Assembly: GCA_025997935.1 (NCBI GenBank)
Contig: BNVG01000066.1
Coordinates: forward strand, 1 to 11,153
Direction: 5' to 3'
Source of the DNA: Synergistales bacterium
GTDB lineage: Bacteria; Synergistota; Synergistia; Synergistales; Aminobacteriaceae
DNA length: 11,153 nt
Under the pieces are notes generated by a model. It was not told the origin of the DNA. It worked only from the letters and a program-made list of their open reading frames with translations, and did not search any database. Shown one piece after another: positions 1 through 6,379 of the stretch. How positions within the stretch are numbered: position 1 is the first letter of the stretch; each line of letters begins with the position of its first letter. Made by a program: the position numbers and the translations under genes.

Positions 1-914
1 GCGGAGAGCTGTTTCCCGGCCGCCGTAGAGACGGTGACGTTGATCGAGCCGCTTCCGGCCTTCAGGCCTTTGACGTAGAGACTGCTGCCCGGTGCGGAGG
101 CGTCCAGGGTCACCGCGCCGCTGGTTCCCTCGTACTTCCAGTCGTAGCTTCCGGTCAGTTCTGTTCCGGCAGGAGTCACATTCGGGGTCAGGGTAACGGT
201 TCCGCCGACTTGGATGCTTGCCGACGAGGGAGATATGGAGAGCGTGGGCTCGTTCGTCCGCCATTCGTATGTCCATTTCACACCCCAAGTTTCGTTTATA
301 GAAAGAATCAATAAACTCCTGTCTCCGTCTTCAAGCGGTGCTTTCCACGATTTAACTACTAATTTATCTGTACACGTCGCTACCTTAGCTTGACCTGGAC
401 CCAAAAGTACTTGTAAATAGCTCCCATAATTAGACTCAGTACCACCATAATTATCACTGACGAGACCTACATTAGTATCTTGCCACCAATCGAGACGGCC
501 CTTCACGAGAGTATTATTTGTTTGTAAATCTACATTACCGTCATTTCGCTCAAGATTTGTTTTTGTTGAAATAATCCACTCAAACGGTATTGATACACCA
601 CTTTGCCCTGGTCCCACAACCTCTGGCGGTTCTTCCCAAGTTATTTCCCCCCTTTCCTCGGCTTGTTTCACAGTGTAGACGCTCATATCATCATCGATCT
701 TTAAATTATTTCTATAGCTAAACTTGTTCTCGCTTATATCGCCTTCTATCGTCCCTGTGCCGAAACCAATAACAACATCACGCTTCGAGCCGAGAGATAC
801 AACATCCTTCCCCACCAACACCCAGGCTCCAGCCGCATGGGCCATATGCACACTGGACATCGTCAAAAGTATCGCCAGCGCGAAAACTGAAAACAGAGAT
901 ATAAATTTTTTCAC
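1..914 (-). CDS. Secreted Ig-like surface protein, partial (mirror copy)
   Basis: Mirror of the gene at 10240-11153: GTG start at 914, signal peptide, then an open frame to the window edge. The 304 readable codons are the same in both copies, so nothing independent is added. It has no stop because it leaves the window at base 1. It is easily missed because the start is GTG and the frame is unterminated. Confidence 0.8.
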   Translation of the reverse strand, partial: MKKFISLFSVFALAILLTMSSVHMAHAAGAWVLVGKDVVSLGSKRDVVIGFGTGTIEGDISENKFSYRNNLKIDDDMSVYTVKQAEERGEITWEEPPEVVGPGQSGVSIPFEWIISTKTNLERNDGNVDLQTNNTLVKGRLDWWQDTNVGLVSDNYGGTESNYGSYLQVLLGPGQAKVATCTDKLVVKSWKAPLEDGDRSLLILSINETWGVKWTYEWRTNEPTLSISPSSASIQVGGTVTLTPNVTPAGTELTGSYDWKYEGTSGAVTLDASAPGSSLYVKGLKAGSGSINVTVSTAAGKQLS

Positions 915-958
915 CTCAACACACTCCTTTTCGTAAACAGTCAATAGAATTTCTCGAT

Positions 959-984
959 AACCCCACGCGCAAAATCGTCACACC
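959..984 (-). promoter_or_regulatory. Shared leader element, copy upstream of the 914 start (mirror)
   Basis: Mirror of 10170-10195. It is a 26-bp sequence that is identical to 2041-2066 in the same arm, and it lies 44 bp before the GTG start at 914. Confidence 0.6.
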
Positions 985-1019
985 CTCGTCCGAAAAATTA
1001 CGGTGTTCTCGAATCAAAT

Positions 1020-1054
1020 AAGGCGGCCGGTCTCAAAAAACGCCCGGCCGCCTT
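1020..1054 (-). terminator. Hairpin after surface-protein gene (mirror)
   Basis: Mirror of 10100-10134: an 11-bp perfect GC-rich stem with a 13-nt loop, 13 nt past the stop codon of the gene at 1068-1997. Confidence 0.5.
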
Positions 1055-1067
1055 GTGTGAAAAGGCG

Positions 1068-1997
1068 TTACTTTTTACGCGCGACCACCAGCGCCGCCAG
1101 CGCGAAAGCCACGAAGCCGAATGCGCCTGTCGAGCAACCGCCGCCGCCGCCGCCACTGTCATTGTCGGTGTCCGACGCCGTGACCGTCACATTGCAGGTC
1201 GCCGTGTATGTTTTGTCGCCCACTTTCGTAGTGGCGATAACTTTACCGCTCCCTGCCTTCTGCCCGCGGATGGTGCAGGTTGCGTTCTTCACTCCGCTGG
1301 AAGCCAGCGTCACGGAGCTGCTGACGAAATCCTCGTCTTTCCACTCGAACGCCGAGTACTGTCCCGCCGGAACTTCCACGCCGTTCTGCGTTATACTCGC
1401 CGTCAAAGTCGCTTCCTCGCCGACTTTGATTGTTTTGCTGGAGGGCGCTATGCTTACAGTAAAAGACTCGTCCTGCGTTTCTCCCGCCACCTCAATTTCC
1501 ACGGTTTCTGTGTGCGTGAAAGTCTCTTGAATATCGTTATACCGGTCTCCCTCGTAAGGCGTACCCTTCCGGGACTTGTAGTTCACGTTCGTTACGGTCG
1601 CCGTGTAGGTTACAGTGGCCTTTCCCGGCTTTACCGGTGTTAATACCAGGGTCGGAAAATTAGTATCCTTCCCATCACTAATCGCTACTACAGATTCATC
1701 ACCGATTGCGTATTTGTACGCTACAGTGTAATACACATCAGGCAAACCACTTAGAGTGTTGTAACCGCCAGTCTCGTAACCCGCACTTAATTTTTGAGGT
1801 GCTTGGAATCCTCCAATCTCGAGAGGGAGCGAATATTTTTTGGTGGCCGCGTTCCAAAGACCCACTGGCCAAAATTTATTAAAAGCCACTCTTTCATTCT
1901 GAGTGATTGTTCCTGTTACCTCTTTGGCAAATCCGGTCGAAACGCCTATCAAAACAACCAGAGCTAAAACCAAAAGCACGCTAAAAAATTTTCTCAT
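1068..1997 (-). CDS. Ig-like surface protein with Synergist-CTERM-like tail (mirror copy)
   Basis: Mirror of 9157-10086, 309 aa and identical in translation. The start is taken as ATG at 1997, not the in-frame GTG nine bases upstream, because the GTG overlaps the AGGAG ribosome-binding site. Confidence 0.85.
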   Translation of the reverse strand: MRKFFSVLLVLALVVLIGVSTGFAKEVTGTITQNERVAFNKFWPVGLWNAATKKYSLPLEIGGFQAPQKLSAGYETGGYNTLSGLPDVYYTVAYKYAIGDESVVAISDGKDTNFPTLVLTPVKPGKATVTYTATVTNVNYKSRKGTPYEGDRYNDIQETFTHTETVEIEVAGETQDESFTVSIAPSSKTIKVGEEATLTASITQNGVEVPAGQYSAFEWKDEDFVSSSVTLASSGVKNATCTIRGQKAGSGKVIATTKVGDKTYTATCNVTVTASDTDNDSGGGGGGCSTGAFGFVAFALAALVVARKK

Positions 1998-2040
1998 TTC
2001 ACACACTCCTCTTTCTATTCAACCGATTTTCTCAAAAAAC

Positions 2041-2066
2041 AACCCCACGCGCAAAATCGTCACACC
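2041..2066 (-). promoter_or_regulatory. Shared leader element, copy upstream of the 1997 start (mirror)
   Basis: Mirror of 9088-9113, the second occurrence of the 26-bp leader element in this arm. It lies 43 bp before the ATG at 1997. Confidence 0.6.
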
Positions 2067-2088
2067 TTCGTTCAATCGACCACCCCTT

Positions 2089-2328
2089 TCAATCAGCTCT
2101 TGACGTTGAAGTCCCCGTTATCCAGTACCTGCCGACCTGTTTGCTTTCTCCAAATTCGGCGTTGATCAGAAAAGCGTCGTCTCCGTCGAGTTCGGTGAAG
2201 AATTGCTCGCAGTTTCCGTCCGCATACGGTAATGCAGCAGAGTTGCAGAACGATGTCACTATAAGGAAACAGAACCCCTTCTGTAAATCACCCCCCCCCC
2301 CCCAAAGGGGGGGGTGATTTTTTCTCAC
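2089..2328 (-). CDS. Doubtful small ORF spanning G/C tracts (mirror)
   Basis: Mirror of 8826-9065; see that entry for the content and the doubts about it. Confidence 0.25.
   Translation of the reverse strand: MRKNHPPLWGGGGDLQKGFCFLIVTSFCNSAALPYADGNCEQFFTELDGDDAFLINAEFGESKQVGRYWITGTSTSRAD
2285..2320. repeat. C13/G8 hairpin (mirror)
   Basis: Mirror of 8834-8869: a 14-bp perfect stem made of AAATCA/TGATTT ends and a C8:G8 core. The tract lengths equal those of the other arm. Confidence 0.85.
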
Positions 2329-2425
2329 CCCCCCTGCATGAAAATTTCACCCCCCCCCTCTTTTTAGAATGCTATAGTCCCGACAGGCACTGAATTTTAT
2401 AAAAATCATCCCCCCTGACACATTC

Positions 2426-2454
2426 TTGACCAACGTGGACAAGTACACGATAAT
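2426..2454 (+). promoter_or_regulatory. Sigma70-type promoter and operator of the antitoxin gene
   Basis: TTGACC at 2426-2431 and GATAAT at 2449-2454 are separated by 17 bp; each matches the sigma70 consensus at five of six bases. Transcription would begin near 2461, leaving about 20 nt before the ATG at 2482. The -35 box lies in an imperfect palindrome, TTGACCA then TGGACAA (2426-2442, six of seven pairs). This is a plausible autoregulatory operator, as expected for Phd/YefM antitoxins. Confidence 0.75.
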
Positions 2455-2481
2455 AAATACGTGAAAGAAGGAGGGCTTAAA

Positions 2482-2726
2482 ATGAAAACTCTATCGCTTG
2501 CCGAGGCTAAAACAAGTTTTTCTTCCGTCATCAAAGAAATGGTTTCGGGAACGGAAATAGCTGTGTCGTACGGCAAAAGGAAAGAAACCGTCGCCGTCAT
2601 CGTACCTTATGAAAGGAAAGATGGAAGAAATCGCGGGAAAGACAGCTTGGCACACTGGAAGGGAAGATGGCTGCAGAATTCGCGGACGACTTCAAAATGA
2701 CTGACGAGGAACTGATCAGCCTGTGA
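2482..2726 (+). pseudogene. Phd/YefM-family antitoxin with one-base frameshift
   Basis: The frame from ATG 2482 begins MKTLSLAEAK and continues through GTEIAVSYGKRKETVAVI to VPYE. This is the typical Phd/YefM DNA-binding N-terminus (PF02604), which represses its own promoter and neutralises a partner toxin. The frame then degenerates and stops at 2698-2700. From about 2616 the third frame carries the expected C-terminal half: ERWKKSRERQ, LGTLEGK, then MAAEFADDFKMTDEELISL ending at TGA 2724-2726. Adding one A to the A-run at 2612-2614 joins the halves into a normal 81-aa antitoxin. The ribosome-binding site AAGGAGGG (2468-2475) is 6 nt before the ATG. The shift could be a real mutation or a base-calling error in a short homopolymer. 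Confidence 0.85.
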
Positions 2727-2857
2727 ATTTGGATGCATACTTAGACCTGATGGACTGGCAGTTAGAACATATACAGGAAGGAATTCGCCAGGCAGACAGA
2801 GGCGAATTTGCGTCCGAGGAAGAAACTGCTGTTACGTTTGCAAAGTGGAAATCTTGA
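2723..2857 (+). CDS. 44-aa ParD-like antitoxin C-terminal segment
   Basis: The GTG start at 2723 overlaps the TGA of the repaired antitoxin frame (2724-2726), an arrangement that suggests translational coupling. The product begins MNLDAYLDLMDWQ and continues HIQEGIRQADRGEFASEEE to FAKWKS. The segment from DWQ through HIQEGI, ADRGEFAS and FAKW resembles the C-terminal, toxin-binding half of ParD/CopG-type antitoxins. The ribbon-helix-helix N-terminus of a full ParD (about 80 aa) is absent. It may be a remnant joined behind the Phd/YefM gene by recombination, or a genuine very small partner protein. Codon use and conserved-looking residues make it unlikely to be noise. Confidence 0.6.
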   Translation: MNLDAYLDLMDWQLEHIQEGIRQADRGEFASEEETAVTFAKWKS

Positions 2858-2864
2858 GAACATC

Positions 2865-2915
2865 ATGAGGATACGTTTTACCAGGCTGGCCGATGAGGAT
2901 TTAGAACAAGCCTAA
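2865..2915 (+). pseudogene. ParE/RelE-like toxin, first 16 codons only
   Basis: ATG at 2865, 7 nt after the previous stop, encodes MRIRFTRLADEDLEQA and then TAA. The pattern R-hydrophobic-x-F/L-T-x-x-A-x-x-D-L-x-Q/x-A is the usual start of ParE/RelE-superfamily toxins, which normally run to about 95-100 aa. The rest is missing: the stop is followed after 5 bp by the end of the convergent regulator gene at 2921. The truncation point probably marks a deletion or insertion boundary. With only 16 residues the family call rests on pattern and on its position after antitoxin-like genes. Confidence 0.55.
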
Positions 2916-2920
2916 TTGTA

Positions 2921-4774
2921 TCACCTGGCAAATTTTCTTCGCGCTTTCTTTTTCATCGAGGCAAGAAAGTTGTTGAACCCTTCGCTCATCTGTGAATTGT
3001 TGAAAGCGAACGCGATCAATTGTTCGTCCGCCCTTTCGAAGATCGTCTCGAATTTTCTGCCCTTTTTTCTCTGAATGATACGGATATAGCGGAGCGGGCT
3101 TTCCGGTAGCTCCCAAAAGCGATAATTTGGGTTTTGTCTGTCCATCTCGCGGGCATGTTCGAGGTGCGCGGCGTACTCTTCGGGCGTATAGGCAATCGGT
3201 TCCGGGACGATGTACGCCGGGATGTCGATGCAAAACGCCTTTTCAGCCGGAAGACTTTTTTCGGCTCCGGCCGCAACGGAGAAATCGTCCAGGTTTCCAT
3301 GCGCGATCTGACGCGTCAGCCATCCCTCGTGTGTCGCGTGCAGTCGCATGATCTCCTGACGTTTCGCAGCCTCGACGCCGGCGCGAGTCAGCATCGACGA
3401 GAGCAGTTCCCCGGGCATCGACGCAAGAGACAGGGACGGCGTGAGGAGCGCCGCGTCTCCACCCTGCGACCAGAAGACGTTCTTCCGCATCTCGAAGGCC
3501 GGGATGTCCTTTTGTCCGCGATAAATGCGCATCAGCTCGCTGGATGAGGCGAGTAGCGCGTCGAACTGTTCTTTTGCGCTGTCGATCTGGCGCTGGTCGG
3601 TGTCGTATACGTATTCCGCTCTGTCCTCCGTGCCGGCGACGCAACTCGAAGTGATGCAGGCAAGGCTGTCCGCGATAAACAGGGTATTCCGAAAAAGGTT
3701 ACGCTCGTTGGTTTTCAAATAGTAAGGTTCTATTCCTCCGGTCATGTAAAGAGGAACCCATCGTTCTATGGATTCGGACATCTCTGGCCTGTCCACCGCG
3801 TGGATGATTTTTATTCTGTTCCCTTTCATCAGGGTATGAACCATCAGCGACGCCCAAACCGCCGTGAACTTCGGATCGACGATCATCCAGTCCATCGCCT
3901 GATCGGAATGCAGGAAAAGCGTACGCGGCGCATCCTGCATCGCGGCGTGGTAGAGAAAACGAATCGACGCGCTCTGTACCCCACGCACACCCCAGTAAGA
4001 TTCATGCCCGGACAGGTCTCCCGCCAGGGGCGCTATCTTGTCCAGAGGAATAACTCCGGCGGGAAGGACACCCGAACCGGCGTAGCGAAAGCTGTCCACT
4101 CGTTCCAGGAAAGAATTCACGCCAAAGATGTTCTCCTTCGGAGTCCAATTTTCGAAAAACCATCTCATAAGAGCTTTTTGCAGCTTCTCCTGCGTCATGT
4201 CCGCTTCCGATTCAAGCCCCGCGATGTTCGCAATGAGCATTTTTTGTCGGTGGCTTTTCGCTATCTGACAGATGTATGCGCTTATTTTTTCGACAAAGCC
4301 GCTTCTGGACGAAGGGAAACGCAGACCTGTACGGTAATGGCTGATGGTGGAGCCGTCAACTGCGAGCGCGCGCGCAACCTGAATGTTCGACACACCTGCC
4401 GCGTCCATAAGCGCGATCAGCTTTTCACCGAAATCCTTTCGAGCCAATATCTCTTTCTTTCCGTCATCAGGATGCTCTTCCTCTTCGGAGAACCACGAAA
4501 ACAGGATGTCCGCCACTCGATCCGCATTCAGAGCATCTTCTTTCGCACGCTCCCGCGCTCCTTTAGGCAGGGTGAGAGCGTTGAAATTCGAGGGCAGGAG
4601 CTTTGAGATCGCGTCGCAAAGGCGTCGGAGATGCCCGTTCTCTGAGGGTATCGGGCGGGCTCCTGTGCGATAACGGCTGATCGAAGTAGGATCGATGCCC
4701 GATTCGAGTGCCAGCGCTGCGTTTGTAATATGCAAATCCCTCAGCGCCGCGTGAAATTTTTCGTGAAACTGCAT
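2921..4774 (-). CDS. Double-HTH regulator-like protein (mirror copy)
   Basis: Mirror of 6380-8233, same 617-aa product. It converges on the decayed toxin fragment, with only 5 bp between the two stop codons. Confidence 0.85.
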   Translation of the reverse strand: MQFHEKFHAALRDLHITNAALALESGIDPTSISRYRTGARPIPSENGHLRRLCDAISKLLPSNFNALTLPKGARERAKEDALNADRVADILFSWFSEEEEHPDDGKKEILARKDFGEKLIALMDAAGVSNIQVARALAVDGSTISHYRTGLRFPSSRSGFVEKISAYICQIAKSHRQKMLIANIAGLESEADMTQEKLQKALMRWFFENWTPKENIFGVNSFLERVDSFRYAGSGVLPAGVIPLDKIAPLAGDLSGHESYWGVRGVQSASIRFLYHAAMQDAPRTLFLHSDQAMDWMIVDPKFTAVWASLMVHTLMKGNRIKIIHAVDRPEMSESIERWVPLYMTGGIEPYYLKTNERNLFRNTLFIADSLACITSSCVAGTEDRAEYVYDTDQRQIDSAKEQFDALLASSSELMRIYRGQKDIPAFEMRKNVFWSQGGDAALLTPSLSLASMPGELLSSMLTRAGVEAAKRQEIMRLHATHEGWLTRQIAHGNLDDFSVAAGAEKSLPAEKAFCIDIPAYIVPEPIAYTPEEYAAHLEHAREMDRQNPNYRFWELPESPLRYIRIIQRKKGRKFETIFERADEQLIAFAFNNSQMSEGFNNFLASMKKKARRKFAR

Positions 4775-4813
4775 CAGACGCACCTCTTATGCTTGTCTTT
4801 CATATCGTTCAGT

Positions 4814-4822
4814 ATTATGCCA
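4814..4822 (-). promoter_or_regulatory. Extended -10 for the double-HTH gene (mirror)
   Basis: Mirror of 6332-6340: TG, one base, then CATAAT on the minus strand. Confidence 0.4.
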
Positions 4823-4856
4823 CATCCTCACATGAAGAGAATGCTAAATTCAAACA

Positions 4857-4898
4857 TTGACAAAAAACGTCCATTACATTTTCTGTCAACAACAGAAA
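4857..4898. promoter_or_regulatory. Overlapping dyads in the divergent intergenic region (mirror)
   Basis: Mirror of 6256-6297, containing the same half-sites between the start codons at 4774 and 4963. Confidence 0.55.
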
Positions 4899-4962
4899 GC
4901 ACCGGACATTTAATGATATTCTTTCCAATGTTCTATACCTGAAATTCTTGCGGGGAAAAGAT

Positions 4963-5547
4963 ATGAAACGTCTGATAACGGCGGCAGCTGCTTATGGACT
5001 GTTGCGCAGTTGGTGCTGGTTTACCTACATGGAAGGAACCGCAGCCGACCTCATGGCGTCGACATTCGGATTATCGCTGGAAACTCTGGCGATGCTTTTT
5101 ATTGCTGGGTGGACACTTTTTATTCCGGCTGCGGCATTTGTGTTGAAGCGCTTCGTCCCGGCGAATCTCGCTCAAAAAGCGACGGGAATGTTTTCTCGGG
5201 TATTCGGAGTCGGCGCGTGTTTTCTGATGGCTTGGATCGGGGTGCTCTATTTTGCGCCGCATGGAACGACGCTGGATCGGATAGCGACGCTCTCCGCGTC
5301 CGCCGGTTTTACGTGGCTGACGTTTCTTTGCGCGCTCGCGTTTTATCGCCTGGGTGTGTATCGCGCCGCGATAGCTCAGTGCGCCACATCCAGTCTCAGT
5401 ATCGTCTTTTTGCTGCCGTACCTGGTCATCAATACCTCCGCTGCCGCAATTTATGTTTTCACGCTGTATTCTTGGGCACTGATGGAAATCATCAGCCCGT
5501 GGATCGTTCCGCAGCAGAGATTGACCACAAGGCTCACCGCCACGTAG
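4963..5547 (+). CDS. Membrane protein with chimeric C-terminus (left copy)
   Basis: ATG 4963 is preceded by GGGG at 4952-4955. Residues 1-168 equal those of the right-arm copy. At 5467 the frame crosses into the spacer on its non-native strand and adds 26 residues starting YSWALMEII before TAG at 5545-5547. That tail is the antisense reading of the native gene and is almost certainly not a real protein end. An upstream in-frame TTG at 4948 has no ribosome-binding site and was not used. Confidence 0.6.
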   Translation: MKRLITAAAAYGLLRSWCWFTYMEGTAADLMASTFGLSLETLAMLFIAGWTLFIPAAAFVLKRFVPANLAQKATGMFSRVFGVGACFLMAWIGVLYFAPHGTTLDRIATLSASAGFTWLTFLCALAFYRLGVYRAAIAQCATSSLSIVFLLPYLVINTSAAAIYVFTLYSWALMEIISPWIVPQQRLTTRLTAT

Positions 5548-6191
5548 CGCGCGATATTGCGCCAGTCCTCCGTTTTGAGAGAGCGCCATCCCCTTTCGGG
5601 TGCGCTCGAAAGGCCGAAGCCCCCGGCCATTTCATAGAAAGCCAACTTGTCGGCGCGAAAAATCAGCCACGTAGCCAGAACTGGAATCAGCGTGAAAACA
5701 TAAATTGCGGCAGCGGAGGTATTGATGACCAGGTACGGCAGCAAAAAGACGATACTGAGACTGGATGTGGCGCACTGAGCTATCGCGGCGCGATACACAC
5801 CCAGGCGATAAAACGCGAGCGCGCAAAGAAACGTCAGCCACGTAAAACCGGCGGACGCGGAGAGCGTCGCTATCCGATCCAGCGTCGTTCCATGCGGCGC
5901 AAAATAGAGCACCCCGATCCAAGCCATCAGAAAACACGCGCCGACTCCGAATACCCGAGAAAACATTCCCGTCGCTTTTTGAGCGAGATTCGCCGGGACG
6001 AAGCGCTTCAACACAAATGCCGCAGCCGGAATAAAAAGTGTCCACCCAGCAATAAAAAGCATCGCCAGAGTTTCCAGCGATAATCCGAATGTCGACGCCA
6101 TGAGGTCGGCTGCGGTTCCTTCCATGTAGGTAAACCAGCACCAACTGCGCAACAGTCCATAAGCAGCTGCCGCCGTTATCAGACGTTTCAT
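5451..6191 (-). CDS. Multi-pass membrane protein, 3' end lost at fold-back
   Basis: From ATG 6191, with a GGGG ribosome-binding site 7 nt upstream, the frame encodes 246 residues. About seven hydrophobic segments can be seen, near residues 1-20, 36-62, 78-100, 112-131, 138-158, 160-180 and 212-236. A polar segment around 181-211 (from ADKLAFYEMAGG to SLKTEDWR) lies before the last one. The native frame runs to about residue 242 (ISAQEY); the final SVKT and stop come from the other arm, so the real protein is longer. The layout of six helices, a polar linker and a further helix beginning near NIARYVAVS would fit the first part of a 12-helix transporter, or of the membrane-anchored LuxR regulators common in gut anaerobes. 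That is only a guess. It is divergent from the double-HTH gene and shares its 188-bp control region. Confidence 0.75.
   Translation of the reverse strand: MKRLITAAAAYGLLRSWCWFTYMEGTAADLMASTFGLSLETLAMLFIAGWTLFIPAAAFVLKRFVPANLAQKATGMFSRVFGVGACFLMAWIGVLYFAPHGTTLDRIATLSASAGFTWLTFLCALAFYRLGVYRAAIAQCATSSLSIVFLLPYLVINTSAAAIYVFTLIPVLATWLIFRADKLAFYEMAGGFGLSSAPERGWRSLKTEDWRNIARYVAVSLVVNLCCGTIHGLMISISAQEYSVKT
5467..5687. other. Single-copy 221-bp spacer at the palindrome centre
   Basis: This is the only sequence present once. Read on the minus strand it continues the membrane-protein gene for about 73 codons, with a hydrophobic run and then the segment around KTEDWRNIARYVAVSLVV. Read on the plus strand it gives only a 26-residue tail and a stop at 5545-5547. 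This asymmetry places the fold-back junction at 5466/5467. A hairpin with a short unique loop is the typical outcome of a polymerase switching to the displaced opposite strand during amplification. Confidence 0.9.
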
Positions 6192-6255
6192 ATCTTTTCC
6201 CCGCAAGAATTTCAGGTATAGAACATTGGAAAGAATATCATTAAATGTCCGGTGC

Positions 6256-6297
6256 TTTCTGTTGTTGACAGAAAATGTAATGGACGTTTTTTGTCAA
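6256..6297. promoter_or_regulatory. Compound dyad operator in divergent intergenic region
   Basis: Two dyads share one half-site. TTTCTGT (6256-6262) pairs perfectly with ACAGAAA (6268-6274) across 5 nt. TTGACAGAAAA (6265-6275) pairs with TTTTTTGTCAA (6287-6297) across 11 nt, ten of eleven positions. A third, looser pair is AAATGTCC (6243-6250) with GGACGTTT (6282-6289). These lie between start codons at 6191 (minus) and 6380 (plus), where a regulator controlling both genes would bind. The TTGACA at 6265 could also be a -35 box, but no good -10 follows at 16-18 bp. Confidence 0.55.
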
Positions 6298-6331
6298 TGT
6301 TTGAATTTAGCATTCTCTTCATGTGAGGATG

Positions 6332-6340
6332 TGGCATAAT
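6332..6340 (+). promoter_or_regulatory. Extended -10 promoter for the double-HTH gene
   Basis: TG at 6332-6333, one base, then CATAAT at 6335-6340, matching an extended -10 box at five of six core positions. The -35 position (6312-6317) is poor. Transcription would start near 6347, giving a leader of about 33 nt. Confidence 0.4.
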
Positions 6341-6379
6341 ACTGAACGATATGAAAGACAAGCATAAGAGGTGCGTCTG

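Larger units (their letters stand above)
1..5466 (+). repeat. Left arm of 5.47-kb perfect inverted repeat
   Basis: This arm is the reverse complement of 5688-11153; position x pairs with 11154-x. The match holds through every coding region compared and through the homopolymer tracts, for example C13 and G8 near 2290-2320. It ends at 5466 (G); 5467 (T) no longer matches 5687. Every gene in this arm is a mirror copy of one in the right arm. Identical homopolymer lengths and identical outer ends suggest that one sequence was read twice, not that two genomic copies diverged. Confidence 0.97.

Noticed and set aside
5010..6083. 357-aa plus-strand frame crossing the palindrome centre
   Set aside because: It lies in another frame of the membrane-protein copies, with a low-complexity Arg/Ser-rich sequence, and exists only because the arms were joined.
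6265..6293. TTGACA at 6265 as a -35 box of the double-HTH gene
   Set aside because: No acceptable -10 sequence lies 16-18 bp downstream (the bases are a T-run); it is better explained as part of the dyad.
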